Source: Euptelea pleiosperma (Eukaryota; Streptophyta; Magnoliopsida; Ranunculales; Eupteleaceae). From it: a stretch of 64,000 nucleotides of DNA. The notes under the pieces are model-generated. The model made no database searches and was not told where the DNA came from. It was given only the letters and a program-made list of their open reading frames with translations. Below are positions 31,924 through 54,050 of this stretch, piece after piece. The stretch covers positions 33,932,674 through 33,996,673 of the forward strand of contig CM068546.1 of the NCBI GenBank assembly GCA_035048495.1, written 5' to 3'. The position numbers were made by a program, and so were the translations under genes. Every line of letters begins with the position of its first letter. Positions within the stretch are counted from its first letter, which is position 1.

Positions 31924-33265
31924 ATGGCCCCTGTACCAATTTCTCCAATCAAAGTCGGTCATATCGACGACGTTCAAGAGCTAAGAATGGCTCGACCGAC
32001 GACAATCCCGGAGAGGTACGTTCGCGACATGGCCGAGAGGCTAACACTCACAACAGTTCAACAATGTTCATCCATGCACATTCCTGTTATCGATCTTTCG
32101 AAGCTGATTGAAGGCGATGGAGATCAATTCGAAAGAGAACTGTCGAAGCTCGCCGCTTCGTGCGAAGAGTGGGGCTTCTTTCAGGTAGAATGCTAATTCT
32201 CTTATTTATTTATTTTATATGGGATCTCCCTAATCATCTTTGCTTTCTTCTGATACTATGATAGGTCATCAACCATGGAATCGACTCGAAGTTGCTAGAG
32301 AATATAGAGAAGGTGGCCAAAGAGTTCTTCATGTTACCTTTGGAGGAGAAACAGAAGTATCCAATGGCACCAGGGACTGTTCAGGGATATGGGCAAGCTT
32401 TTGTGTTCTCAGAGGATCAGAAGCTTGATTGGTGCAACATGTTAGCTCTAGGAGTTGAGCCCCTCTTCATAAGGAACCCAAAACTTTGGCCTACAAAACC
32501 AGCTAAGTTCAGGTAATTAATGTTAGTACCTAAGTGTTTATGACTAAAAATAAAATTAAAATCTGTATGCTTAAGACTTAGTTTTTTTTTGTTGCAGTGA
32601 GACACTAGATCTGTACTCTGCACATATAAGGAAGTTGTGTCAAAATCTATTGAGATTCATAGCCATGAGCCTCAGCTTGAACCAAGATACGTTTGACGAG
32701 ATGTTCGGTGTGGCCGTGCAAGCTGTGAGGATGAACTACTACCCGCCATGCTCGAGGCCTGACCTTGTGTTGGGTCTGAGCCCACACTCAGATGGAAGTG
32801 CCCTCACAGTGTTGCAACAAGTTGCAGGTAGCTCAGTAGGTCTTCAAATCCTCAAGGAAAATACATGGGTGCCAGTCCAACCCGTTCCAAATGCACTTGT
32901 CATCAACATCGGAGACACTATAGAAGTAAAGACCCACCTCACCTAAAACCATTGTTTGTTAGTTACTATCCTTTCATGGGCCAGTCTAATTTTTTATCAT
33001 ACAGGTCCTTACAAATGGGAAATACAAGAGTGTCGAACACCGCGCGGTGACACACAAGGAAAAGGACCGCCTTTCGATTGTAACGTTCTATGCACCGAGC
33101 TATGAGATCGAGCTCAGTCCTTTTCCTGAATTCATCGACGAAGATCAGCCTTGCATGTATAGAAAATTCAATCATGGAGAGTACAATAAGCACTACATCA
33201 CCAGCAAGCTACAGGGCAAGAAAACTCTGGATTTTGCCAAGATTCAAACCAAGTTGTCATCTTAA
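31924..33265 (+). CDS. 2-oxoglutarate/Fe(II)-dependent dioxygenase, SRG1-like (DIOX_N and 2OG-FeII_Oxy)
   Basis: Four exons (31924-32184, 32265-32512, 32598-32925, 33005-33265), all GT-AG and in phase, give 365 aa, normal for the family. The N-terminal DIOX_N domain contains IPVIDLSKL and CEEWGFFQVINHG. The C-terminal jelly-roll domain has NYYPPC, the iron ligands His233 and Asp235 (SPHSDG) and His291 (VEHRAV), and the 2-oxoglutarate-binding Arg301/Ser303 (RLS). All catalytic residues are present. SRG1-like enzymes hydroxylate or O-demethylate specialised metabolites; the group includes codeine and thebaine demethylases and norcoclaurine synthase 1-type proteins. The substrate here cannot be read from sequence. 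The protein is soluble, without signal peptide. A TATA box lies 97 bases upstream. Confidence 0.93.
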
Positions 33266-33365
33266 GACCCCACAGTGTTTCCCAACTTGGGTTCCCTCTT
33301 AGAATCTATATAAGATATAACAAGTTATAATTATTAAAGTTCAGTTCCTCAGGTCTAGTGAATAG

Positions 33366-33371
33366 AATAAA
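33366..33371 (+). terminator. Candidate polyadenylation signal of the oxygenase gene
   Basis: AATAAA occurs about 100 bases after the stop codon at 33,263-33,265. Plant signals are loose, so this is only suggestive. Confidence 0.4.
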
Positions 33372-33920
33372 GCAACCACAAAGTTGTTCATGTACTTCAA
33401 ATTAGGGTTCACCTTTGATGGGTTTGACTGTTTATGTGTAATTATTTGTATAGCTCAGCAATTAATGGATGTTAGTGGGGCCTAGTGTTTTTAAAATTCT
33501 ATTCTCATATGTTTGTTTTTTGAGGAGTATGATCTAAGCAAAAACTGTAAGCATAATAAGAGAGGAGAATCAAACACATGAAGTCACTTTTTACTGTTTG
33601 TCTGTAAGATTCCTAAAATAGAAAGAAGCAAGCAATCATGGGGAGGAACCCAACATCACCAATACCTCATGTTTCTCCAAAGTCAATCAAAAGATGGACA
33701 TAATTATAATCAGTGTTCAATTGTTTATGGGGAACTTTTCTCAGTGGAGAGGAGAGGGACCCACAAATCATGAGAATATTAGCTGTTTCTATTGGCCTGA
33801 GAGCAGCACTAACAAAGTAACTTGTGTTGGGTAGCTGAAATGAAAGTCAGTGGTAAGAAGTATGCAGACTCTAATGAGATCATACATGGAGTGAAGAAAG
33901 AAAATAACCAAGCCAGTAAT

Positions 33921-34989
33921 TTAGGCCCTGTATGGTGATCACAGAAAAGATTTCTAAGATGGGATTTAATAAGTCAAATTGTGTTGATTCAGAAAACTTT
34001 TATGGACATTTATGGGTAAGAATCATTTCTAGAAAACTTTGCTAAGGGCCTTAGAAGCAAAATTGACAGAGACCCACCAAAAGTTTCATTACTTTCTTAA
34101 TTAACACAAGGTAAACTGGCCTAATTAGGAAAAGTAAAACAAAAGATGATGTAATTAGCAAAAGTTGAAATGACAGTTAGTGCTAACAAGTAGAGCACAA
34201 AACAAAATTCAAACTCTCATAAGAGGAGCTAGGAAGCAATGAAAAGACACAACCAATGACCCACCATAAGTTTCATTTAATATAATATTTTTTCCTTCAG
34301 TTGAAAGAAGATCCAATGACCTAATTAGCAGGAAAGGAAAGAAAAGATGATCTAATCATAAAAATAAATAAAGAAAGAAAAGTGAAAACCACCTTCGCCC
34401 CCACCCCCACAAAAGGTGATGTAATTAGGAGAAAACTTGAGAAATTACCTCCACCCACAAAAGTTAAAAAAAGCAGAGATGGAAGAACCCTTTTTATTTC
34501 TTTTAAAAAGGAACAGATGGCATAACCTTTGATAAAATATCTTCACCCCACAACCCACAAAGTCCAAAAATTAAAAATAAACAAAAACATAAACCAATGA
34601 TGTTAGGCCCTGTATGGTTTCCCTTGGAGAAGTTTCCTGGATCAGAACTTTTTGTCCTACAAGTGGTCATCTAGAAAACTTTTCTGTTGTCACCTTACAG
34701 GGCCTAAATGAGAAAAATCTCTTAAATCAATGATGTTAGGCCCTGTATGGTTTCCCTTGGAAAAGTTTCCTGGATCAAAACTTTTCTGTGGTCACCTTAC
34801 AGGGCCTAAATGAGAAAATTCTTTCATTTTCTCTTACTAAGGCTCTGTATACTGTATGGTTGCCTTGAATAAGTCTTCTAGAAATGATTTTTGCATACAA
34901 ATGTCGTAAAACTTTTTCTATATCAACACTTTCTAACATACAAATCCTTTTTCTGTACAACTTTTTGTTGATCACCATACAGAGCCTTA
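33921..34989. mobile_element. Cluster of four small inverted-repeat elements with GGCCCTGTATGG ends
   Basis: The elements lie at about 33,924-34,050, 34,606-34,704, 34,739-34,806 and 34,841-34,986. Each starts GGCCCTGTATGG or GGCTCTGTAT and ends with an inverted form (ACAGGGCC, CATACAGAGCC, or AAGGGCC). The second and third sit in a 133-bp tandem repeat that includes the same flank (CAATGATGTTA). TTA/TAA borders suggest a Tourist/PIF-Harbinger-like origin, but an 8-bp hAT-like duplication cannot be excluded. DNA between and around them is non-coding. Confidence 0.65.
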
Positions 34990-37040
34990 TTCTAGAATGT
35001 GAAATATTATTTCGGAAGCTAACTTTTCATATAAACAATATAAGTAAATAGTATAACAAAACTTAATCCCATATTCTTAATATGGGGATGTAGGAAACAA
35101 AGGTAATGTTTCCTTCTCAGTTTGACTAAGCATATCACTTCCCATAATCAAATTGTATTTCAAAGAAAACACATAAAAGAGAAAGAGAATTATGAAAATA
35201 TACTGATATTAACAAATAAGGTTGCAGGCTTACGATGTATGCGCAGATCGCGCTATTTTGAAAATAGTGGTATATAATTAACCACTGGTTTTTTTTTTCT
35301 TTTTGCATCTTTGCTAAGCTACCTAAATTCTCTATCCCAGCAGGTAGAAACAAATTCAAGACAAAAAATAGGATTTGAATTATGTCAACATCATTCACTA
35401 GTTTTATTTCAACATCTATCTTAACTAAGGATGAAGGTTATGGATCCATGGGCTGGAAGCCATGGTTTTTAAAAAAAAAAAAATTTTAAATGAAAGAAGA
35501 GAGCCATGAGTCCTTGACCATGACAACCCACTAAGAATAAAAAAAAAAATCAGGTAAATGTGGGAATTTCACCTCCCCAACTCACTTAAAAGAACAATCT
35601 GGTGATGGAATATGGGTGATATCACGTGTCAGCAAGTGGGTCACAAACCAAGCAGGAGTTGCAAAAGTGCCTAACACAATTAAGTAAGGAGGGAATGAGA
35701 GAATTAAAAAGGGGGAGCCCTTATGAACAAAAAAATAAAGAAATAAAGAGTGGGTAGACAATTTGGGGTCATAGAACCAATGGGAAGTTGTTCTTTTTGG
35801 TTGTGAGAGGAGAGCCGTCGTTATTTGCTTCTATCATCATCAAGCACCCACATTGTAACTCCTCATTTCCTCATTGATTTCCTCTCTCATTCAATGAATC
35901 TTCTTCTCTTGGTTGGAAAGAGTTTCCCAAACTTCTACGTCACCACCACATTTGACTAATCGAACTACTCAATTGTTTAAGAGTTTCTTTCGTGTCCAAT
36001 ACCTAAACAAAATACAACATTTCATTCTTAAACGTTACCGACCGAAACAGTAAATCCTGTCTAGGGCAATGTCGGTATCGTGATCCACCTGGTTATCCAC
36101 TCCTGTTCTCTAGGTCAGTCAAGCATATGTAAACATTTAAGTGACAATGAGGGAAAGTCGATTGAGATGGTTTGATCATTATACAACGAAGATCAATGAC
36201 AGCACCAATGAGGAAGATTGTGCAAGTCTAAGGACCGAAATGAGGACGTTGAGTGAAGTTATGACTAGAGATTTCAAGAAATTTGCTGAATCACTCCAAA
36301 ATGGGGCCTACATGTATGCTAGCATTTTGCACTTATGTTGACCATACCTTCCACCCATGATTTACTTCGGTTTCCATAAGCTATACATTCTCACAACATT
36401 TGTGATCATATAGGCAACTAGTATGATTAGGGTGTGATACCTGTACTTTTTTTTTTTTTTTTTTTTTAAGGTTTCTGGGTCCATAGGTTATACAGTCCAT
36501 TGGGGTTCACTGCGAATAAAACTGCAAGTTCAGTGTGCTTACGCATCAGATACCAACCGAAACTCAATAATATTCGTGGATTGAGGTGCGGGGTAAAGCA
36601 ATAGGGTCTGCATTTCAGGTGAAAGACAACATTTTAAGCTGGTTTCTCAAATTATGAAGATGATAAACAGAGTAGTAAAATAAATTACAAATGAAGGCAC
36701 GGGGCGGGGGGGAGGAAAAAGAAAATAGATAACAAGCAACAACGTCGCTCGGGGATTATGCTAATAATGGCAGATGCAGTGGCAGCCCCATCCGTGCACT
36801 AGAAATCTTACAAGGGCAGCTCCTTTTCCTCCAGTAAAGTCCATGTCTGAGAAGTTGTAAAATGTACACGAATTCTCCCTCCTGGCCCAGAGTACACTAA
36901 AACAAGGCTCTGTAACAGCTTCAGCACTTGAAGTAGTTTGTGTTCAACTTCTACAATAGACTATTTTTTTTTTGTGCCATTGCCAGCAGCTCCTCACTTG
37001 AAACAAAAGGCCCAATACAGTACTGCTTTTGACAATCAAC
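34990..37040. other. Intergenic region between the oxygenase gene and CUL1
   Basis: No recognisable gene. Poly-A/T runs lie near 35,470 and 36,450. A short frame at 36,141-36,341 matches nothing I know. The last 200 or so bases before 37,045 are the presumed 3' UTR of the minus-strand CUL1 gene. Confidence 0.4.
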
Positions 37041-37044
37041 AGAA

Positions 37045-47655
<10,611 letters not shown>

Positions 47656-47691
47656 GTCACAATGCTCTAACTAACACCACCAGATCAAATT

Positions 47692-48071
47692 CTGCAAGTA
47701 ATGAATGATTGTCAAAAACCTTACAATTTCTAACACATCTAATCCTCAAAACCCTACTTATATAGCCGCCCCAGAATCAATAAAAGCAAAAAATATGAAA
47801 TAAAAAAACCCTAAATTCAACGGAACAATCAAACTCGAAAAACACAGACCACTAGATTCTGAATCTTCCGCAATTAACAAAAAAAACAAATAAATCAAAA
47901 CACTCACGCGATCAAAATATTAACTTAAACCCTTTATGTCAGAAAGCGAAAAGTTTCACCTTATAAGGATCAAGAGCTGGATTTGCAGAAATGAATTGAA
48001 ACATTAAGTTAAAAACAAAAACAGAGATGAAAAACAAAATCGAAAGAGAGAGAGAGAGTGATGAAGCATAC
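47692..48071 (-). other. CUL1 5'-leader intron
   Basis: On the minus strand a donor follows CCAACCAG (GTATGC, at 48,071) and an acceptor TACTTGCAG precedes AATTTGATCTGG at 47,691. Between the acceptor and the ATG there are about 36 leader bases. The same acceptor context and inner words (GATTTGCAGAAATG, AGATTCTGAATC) recur upstream of the CUL1-like copy, near 62,131 and 62,393. Confidence 0.7.
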
Positions 48072-48311
48072 CTGGTTGGAGCAAACCCTAACCCTAGATA
48101 TCAGAGAGAAAGCAGAACAAAAATCCTAGCATGCAGGGATGGAAGGCGGTGAAGGTGAAGGTGAAGGTGAAGAGGAAAGAGAGATGTGAAGAAGCCGTTG
48201 CTTTGCAACAACTAAATTGGTGAGGGACTCCCGATAAAGCGCATTGATGGGAAAGAGGGCTGAAATGTTCTCTCTCTCTCTCTCCTCTCTCTCCTCTCTC
48301 CTCTCTCTCTC
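48072..48311 (-). promoter_or_regulatory. CUL1 leader exon and upstream GA/CT-repeat region
   Basis: The non-coding first exon lies just above 48,072. A four-fold GGTGAA repeat occurs at 48,149-48,172. A (CT)n tract at 48,269-48,311, i.e. GA-repeat on the transcribed sense strand, lies at or just upstream of the probable transcript start, as is frequent in plant core promoters. No TATA box is obvious. Confidence 0.45.
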
Positions 48312-48556
48312 TGGTCTCTCCGGTTAATAACTTTTAATGTTAATTTTGCTTCTAATAAATTGACATTAGCTTTATCAACAACCGTTGGATTCTCGAAATC
48401 CAGGGTGCCAAGTCCGACTCCTGAGGGGATCAGAAAAAGTGGGTAGTCTGTTTAGTTTTTACCGCTTTCGGAGGAAATTTTATATTTGACGGTAAAGACC
48501 CTATAACAATTCTACACTGAAAGTCGTATGTCAACTGATAGGGCCTCTTTTATTTA

Positions 48557-48896
48557 GGGTCAGGATCGGGGGACAACCATTTTTGACAACCATTTGGCGT
48601 GGCCACATAGAAGATGAATCAATGGCCGATTTTTGGTGCGGATGATCTCTATAGTGTGGTGATCCTCCTCACAAAAATTCAAATCATTCGATATTCCTAG
48701 ACTGGTTTAGAAGTTGAAGAATTATGGACCGTTGATTTTTACCGTGTAACTTGAAAACCACATTTGATGGGGTTAGAAATTTCAGAATGGGCTGATTTTT
48801 TGTTGGAGTGGTCTATACATCATCCTCACCAAAAATCAGCCATCGATTCATCTTTTATGTGGGTACGCCAAAATGGTTGTCCCCCGATCCCAACCC
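48557..48896. mobile_element. 340-bp MULE-like MITE
   Basis: The ends GGGTCAGGATCGGGGGACA and TGTCCCCCGATCCCAACCC are inverted repeats, and CATAGAAGATGAATCAATGG pairs with CATCGATTCATCTTTTATG. TTTTATTTA (48,548-48,556) and TTTTGTTAA (48,897-48,905) form a 9-bp duplication with two mismatches. The same ends occur at 54,051-54,396. Confidence 0.85.
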
Positions 48897-48913
48897 TTTT
48901 GTTAAACGAGAAA

Positions 48914-49381
48914 CAGGCTCAACGGACACATATTTTCACACACCGTTTTGGTATACCTATATGGAAGATAAATCAATGGCAGATTTTTGAATCCTCACCA
49001 TATAGATCACCCCTGCAAAAAAATCAGCCCATTCTGAAATTTCTAACACCGTCAATTATGGGTTTCAAGTTAACGGTAAAAAATCAATGGCTGATTTTTG
49101 GTGAGGATGATCTACTTACCGTATAGATCACTCCAACAAAAAATCAGCCCATTCCGAAATTTCTTACCCCATCAAATATGGTTTTCAAGTTAACGGGGTC
49201 TATAATTCTTCAACTTGTAAACCATGCTATGAAAATCAGAATGATTTGAATTTTTGCGAGGGTGATCTTCTCACCATAGAGACCATCCTCACCAAAAATC
49301 ATCCCATTCCAAAACTTCTAATTTATATATTGGCTCTTGACGATTTTTTGTGTGTGTGAAAATATTTGTCCGTTGAACCTG
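48914..49381. mobile_element. Second MITE immediately adjacent, different termini
   Basis: The left end CAGGCTCAACGGACACATAT pairs with the right end ATATTTGTCCGTTGAACCTG, and TTTTCACACAC pairs with GTGTGTGAAAA. AACGAGAAA and AACCATAAA may be a decayed 9-bp duplication. The interior holds two imperfect direct copies of a unit with CAGCCCATTC, GAAATTTCT and GGTTTCAAGTTAACGG, also present in the 48,557 and 54,051 elements. Confidence 0.8.
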
Positions 49382-49384
49382 AAC

Positions 49385-50040
49385 CATAAAATAAATAAAC
49401 CTGGGGAAATTTTAGGCACACCCCACAAAAATGGAAGGCGCTCCACCTATTGAAAGCACACCACCAAAATATGTATACTTTTGAAAGCATCACTCCCCAT
49501 CAAAGCACTACATGAAAACTTTCTTATTCTTCTCTTTTTCTCCCTCTTATTCCTTTCCCCTGCTTCTTCGTCGGACACCACAGCCGTTCGTCTCTTCCGT
49601 AGTTATCGTTTAAAGGTAAGTTTTTTTTTTAAATTTGCATGAAGTTAAGAGTTCTTGATCTGGATTCATTTTTATGGATTTTTGTTCGCTTTCCCTAGAT
49701 GTCTAAATAGGGTTTTGGCAAGGATAAATGTCATACAAACGACTTTCATGTCTTCGACATAAGTGGATATTTGAAATGTTGCCAATTGTTGAGTTTCTTC
49801 GTTGTGGGAAAGAAATGGAGCAAATCATAGTGCGTATAAAGATTCCTTTCCTGATAGAGGGTTCCAAAATCATCGCCGACAGCGAGGGGAGCTTGAAGTT
49901 GTCATTGCCAGCTCCAACGGAGCTTGACAGTCATTCTGCACCAAGTGAGAAACACAAATAGGCGAGTTGGGGTTCTTTCAATGTTTTCAAAAGAAAATGT
50001 CCTAACTTATTAGCACATTTCGTAAAATAAAAATTAAGGG
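49385..50040 (+). other. Possible orphan gene fragment with one intron
   Basis: A CT-rich leader-like segment (about 49,510-49,610) ends at a good donor (AAAGGTAAGT, 49,613). A 77-codon frame with an ATG opens downstream at 49,728-49,961, containing IIADSEGSLKLSLPAPTELD. I do not recognise the protein. No domain, repeat or signal is evident. It could be a captured gene fragment inside a transposon or a chance frame. Confidence 0.2.
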
Positions 50041-50170
50041 TTGTGGGGTGCAACTAAAATTTAGCATGGCCGATGCTCCGGGCGAGATTGTACCCTGTGG
50101 CAACTAAAAAATAAGGTCAAAGATTGTACCATGTGGCAAGAATTAGCACGTCCGATGCACCGGGTGAGTA
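50041..50170. repeat. Short imperfect direct repeat
   Basis: TTAGCATGGCCGATGCTCCG is echoed by TTAGCACGTCCGATGCACCG about 80 bases later. GATTGTACCCTGTGGCAA is echoed by GATTGTACCATGTGGCAA. It is a diverged tandem pair, non-coding. Confidence 0.6.
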
Positions 50171-50279
50171 CATGTGATCAACACATCATGTTTCTTCCTA
50201 TGGAAAAATGTGTGAGAGATAGTTACATTGGAGAATATAGGTAGAAAAGGGCAATAAACTGATAATGCCTATGTATTTT

Positions 50280-52490
50280 TTTTGAGAGATAAGCTTGGGG
50301 TTAGGCACCTGACCTTAAAGTTCAAAAAAGATTACATGCGATAATATATTTGCCCAGAGGCATCCTCACTAATAATCTTACTAAGTTCAGCAGAAAACAA
50401 AGGAGGATAAATAACATTACACCCAATAGCCGGCCCCATAAGACGATGCTAGAAGATCAGCTGCTCTATCAATTTCTTTTGGAATATGACCAATATCGAT
50501 AACTTCAAATTGATCCCATGCTTGAAGAATAGAAATGGTGATTTTCTTAGCTTGCCAATGAATAGAGTAGATTCCTTTGATAATTCCCACTGCATGAGTA
50601 GAGTCCATACACACTTGTACCTTCTTAATCTCCTTTGAAATAGCCAGTTGTAAACCCATAGCTATAGCTTGAAGCTCATGGTAGATTACCGATTTAGAGT
50701 TAGTTCTAGCTTCAAAAGCAAACATCGTATCTTCATTCATATCTCGCAATAAACCTCCATAACGTGCCGCTTAATCTCTCATCAACCCATCAGTATTGAG
50801 CATATAAAAGCTACTAGATGGAGCCTTCTATTGACAAGGGATGGGATTGATATGCCTGAAGTCAACTTCTATCTTCCAAGAATCAAAAAACTCCCTAGAG
50901 CGAGGGTTATCTTCTGTTTTGTTCTTGTTGGTGCCGAAACGATGTCTTGTAATCTCAACAATTTGTTGGAGCAAATGCTCCTTAGGACGGAAATCATTTT
51001 GAAAATTTTGGCATTATGTTCTCTCCAAATATAGTAGATCGTTGTAGTGAATACTACCTTCAACGTCAGTATATGCAAATCAGTCCCTACAACATTCTGA
51101 AGTATCCACTGGGCTTCAATGTCTGAGTCGGCCACATTTCTGTTGTATTTTGATATCTTCAAAATGTGTCCCCATATAAATTTACTAAAAGGGCAATCAA
51201 AGAAAAGATGCTTGATCGTCTCCTCTTCCTGCCAGCAAAACATGCACTAGGTATTATTGGTGATGCGTTTGATAAATAATTTATCTTTAGTAAGAAGACC
51301 GCCCTTTAGAGCCATCCATGTCACAAAACTATGACGTGGTAGACCTCGAGGGCTCCACACAATGTTACACTAGTCAACTTCTTCATATTTCTCTCTAACA
51401 ACTTCATAAGCTGATTTAAGCGTATACTCTCCCGAATTAGAAGGCATCCAAACTATATCATCCTCATCCTTAAGTTGATCAATGTCCACTTCTCCTAACT
51501 GGTCCCAAATAATTTGCATGTCTTCCATGTGTGCTTGTGGTGCAGACCAGTGGCCATGAGTAATAATTCTTGCTACGTTATCTTTTTCATTCCATCTTGT
51601 GTCAAATCGACCATTCCTTTGAAACATGTCAGTCAATGTACCTTTAGGGTGCCAAGGATCATGCCAGAGATAAGTTCTTTCACCATTTGCAATACGATGT
51701 TGAATCAGCTTACTAGCCATCTTTCTACTCGCAAGAACTTTTCTCCAAACCCACGAACATCCATTAGGAATAGGCATACTCCAGAAATTCTTATTCTTGA
51801 TAAGGTTAGCTTTGGCCCACTTGACCCAGATGTTATTTTTGTCAGCTGCGATAGCAAAGTATGGCGAAGTACTGCAGCTCTATTCCATTCCTCCAAATTT
51901 TTAAGACCTAAACCTCCTTCACTTTTCGGCTTACAAATATCTATCCATGCAATCGAATGATATTTTCTCAATAGATCAGGTCTGCCCCAGAGGAATTTCG
52001 CACAAAGACTATTCATCTTCTTGATAATACTTTTAGGGAACAAGAAGCAGTTGCTCCAAAAAACTTGGATGCTATTGAGCACTGATTTCACAAGTTCAAG
52101 ACGCCCAGCATAAGAAAGGCTCTTACCTTTCCAGGATTGTATTCTAGTGGCAATGCCGTCAATCAAAGGTTGGCAATCTGCTGCAGTAAGACGTTTGGAA
52201 ATGAAAGGTACACCAAGATATCTGATAAGGATTTGCCCTTCCTTAAAACCCAGGATATCAATAATTTCTTGTTTAGAGGCTTCTTCAATCCCTGCACAAA
52301 ATATAGTACTCTTTGTTTTATTAGGTTCCAGCCCTGACATATCTGCGAACAGCTGAAGAATATCATTAATAGTTATAGCTGATTGAATGTCTCCTCCAAA
52401 AAAGGCCATTAAATCATGAGCGAAAGTCAAGTGGGTAATAATAGGAGATGAGCATTAAGGATGAGTAGTAAATATAACATCACCAACCGT
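50280..52490 (-). mobile_element. 5'-truncated L1-type LINE, dead
   Basis: Domains on the minus strand run from high to low coordinate. First is the end of the reverse transcriptase: ITHLTFAHDLMAFFGGD, where the catalytic FADD box is FAHD, then ILIRYLGVPFISKRLT and SYAGRLELVKSVL. Next is the zf-RVT region ([34 protein letters not shown]). Last is an RNase H domain (VIYHELQAIAMGLQLAI, CMDSTHAVGII, HIPKEIDRAADLLA). In-frame stops lie after the EEVD and TNNT stretches and upstream of FAHD. A T run at about 50,278-50,285 is the inverse of the poly-A tail. The 5' half of the element is missing. No target-site duplication could be paired. Confidence 0.9.
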
Positions 52491-52629
52491 TCGAACATAT
52501 ATCTAATATTGATAGGGGCAATTTTGAAAGAAAAAAAAAGGCAAACAACAACCTTGACCCCTGAGAAAAAATATGATATGAAATTTTATATGGAAATTTT
52601 GATATTGAATCCCCCAAAAGTGTCGAGTG

Positions 52630-52860
52630 GCACATTCAGTTAAGCACATTGTCCCATACCAAAAATCAATCTGATTATTGCTTTCTAGCCGTTGGATTTG
52701 AGCACTTTTTCATCATGGGCTTGGAACCAATCCATAGGCCTGTTCATAGAACCCACAATGAAAAGTGCTCAAATTCAATGGCTAGAAATCATCAATCAGA
52801 TTGATTTTTGATTTGCAAGTCCACTAAGGCATATGCCTATGAGCGGGATGCGACAGTGAT
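52630..52860. mobile_element. Decayed MITE, 'AATCAGATTGATT' core
   Basis: ACCAAAAATCAATCTGATTA pairs with AATCAGATTGATTTTTGAT, TTCTAGCCGTTGGATTTGAG pairs with CTCAAATTCAATGGCTAGAA, and CACTTTTTCATCATGGG pairs with CCCACAATGAAAAGTG. The outer ends have decayed. It is the same core family as 4,764 and 28,309. Confidence 0.65.
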
Positions 52861-52869
52861 GAACTTCAT

Positions 52870-53620
52870 AGACAGGCAATGACAACCATCAAACACGCGA
52901 ACAAACGTTTCGGTTATTCAACATATGAAGATCAAGGGTTCCTATATCTTGTGACCAATCACATGTTTCTTCTTCAAAGAGACATGCAATTGTAGAAGAG
53001 TATTAGAGTATAGTGAGGTGCACAAGATGCACTGTATCCTAACCAAAGTTGATAAGTATCAATTAGTATATATTTGATTTGATTTGGTTTAGATTTGATT
53101 TGATTATGATTTATTTCCTTTGTTAGACTCTTGTAATGCTCTATATAAGAGTTTTGAGTAGGTCAATTTAACCATCCAAGTTTATCAATAAATTCATTAC
53201 TTCTACAATGCTATGCATTATAGGGTCAACGGACCTGAATGAGTGTGGCATATGGCACTTCTAGGGACTTCTCTATCAAAATTTCAATATGGTATTCCGT
53301 ATCATAGAATGGCTCCGACCCTAAAGGGCCCCATGCGTTATAATGACTATCGAGCACAGCATGTGACTGAAGAGGAGAGCTATCAAGGTTGTTGTGTGTA
53401 GTGGTGCTGTGAATTTGGGTTTATATTAGAGGGACATTTTTGGGAGAAAAAAGAGGAAGTGACTAAAATGTTATTGGGTCGGGCTCAGGGGACCCCCATT
53501 TTTTCGACCCCTCTTAGTGTTCGTGTGCTCAGCCGTGGATTTCAAGAATCCAACGGTGGTTGTCAACACCAAGCTAGCATCATGGCCGGCTCAACCATAA
53601 GGCCAGTAAGGCGGTCGGCT
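52870..53620. other. Intergenic DNA, no gene
   Basis: No coding or RNA feature is recognised. The block with CAAGAATCCAACGGTGGTTG at about 53,540 is a fragment of the hairpin repeat described at 27,301. Confidence 0.4.
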
Positions 53621-53639
53621 TAGGCCCCATATGAGAGAA

Positions 53640-53890
53640 GGGCCCCAGTCCACTAACCACATGGATGTTTAGCCCACCTCTTGCTGGACATACAAACCAA
53701 AAATTAGTCTGATTGTTCATCTCTAGCCATAGATTTTAGTACCTTTTAGGATTTGATTCTAGCCATTGGATTCAAGCATGCTTTTTGAGTAGTAAATCCA
53801 ATGGCTAGAAATCATCAATCAAGCTGATTTTGAGTGTGTTTATCCATCAATATGTCGGTCGAACATCCACACAGTCATTAGGCACAAAAA
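53640..53890. mobile_element. Decayed MITE of the AATCAG-core family
   Basis: Inner inverted pairs are CTAGCCATTGGATTCAAGC against AATCCAATGGCTAGAAATC, and ACATGGATGTTTAGCCCACC against GTCGAACATCCACACAGTC. The ends are not clear and no target duplication was found. Confidence 0.55.
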
Positions 53891-54050
53891 ATGATCTATG
53901 TAGAGCCGCAAGAGTCCTTTGCATGGACTGCAACAGAAGTCCTGTTCATGTAAAATTTTTTCAACAGCTTTTGATTATCATGAATAGTTGTTAAATAAGA
54001 TTTTCTACCGTACATAGAGTTAAAAAATTTAATTAATACCATATATTAAT

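Noticed and set aside
33921..34989. Possible CRISPR-like spaced repeats
   Set aside because: The repeats are inverted-end mobile elements of uneven spacing in a plant nuclear genome. No array structure.
36141..36341. 66-codon frame beginning MTMRESRLRWFDHY
   Set aside because: RLRWFDH faintly recalls the RLRWFGH block of plant LINEs, but the rest does not continue as one. Too little to call.
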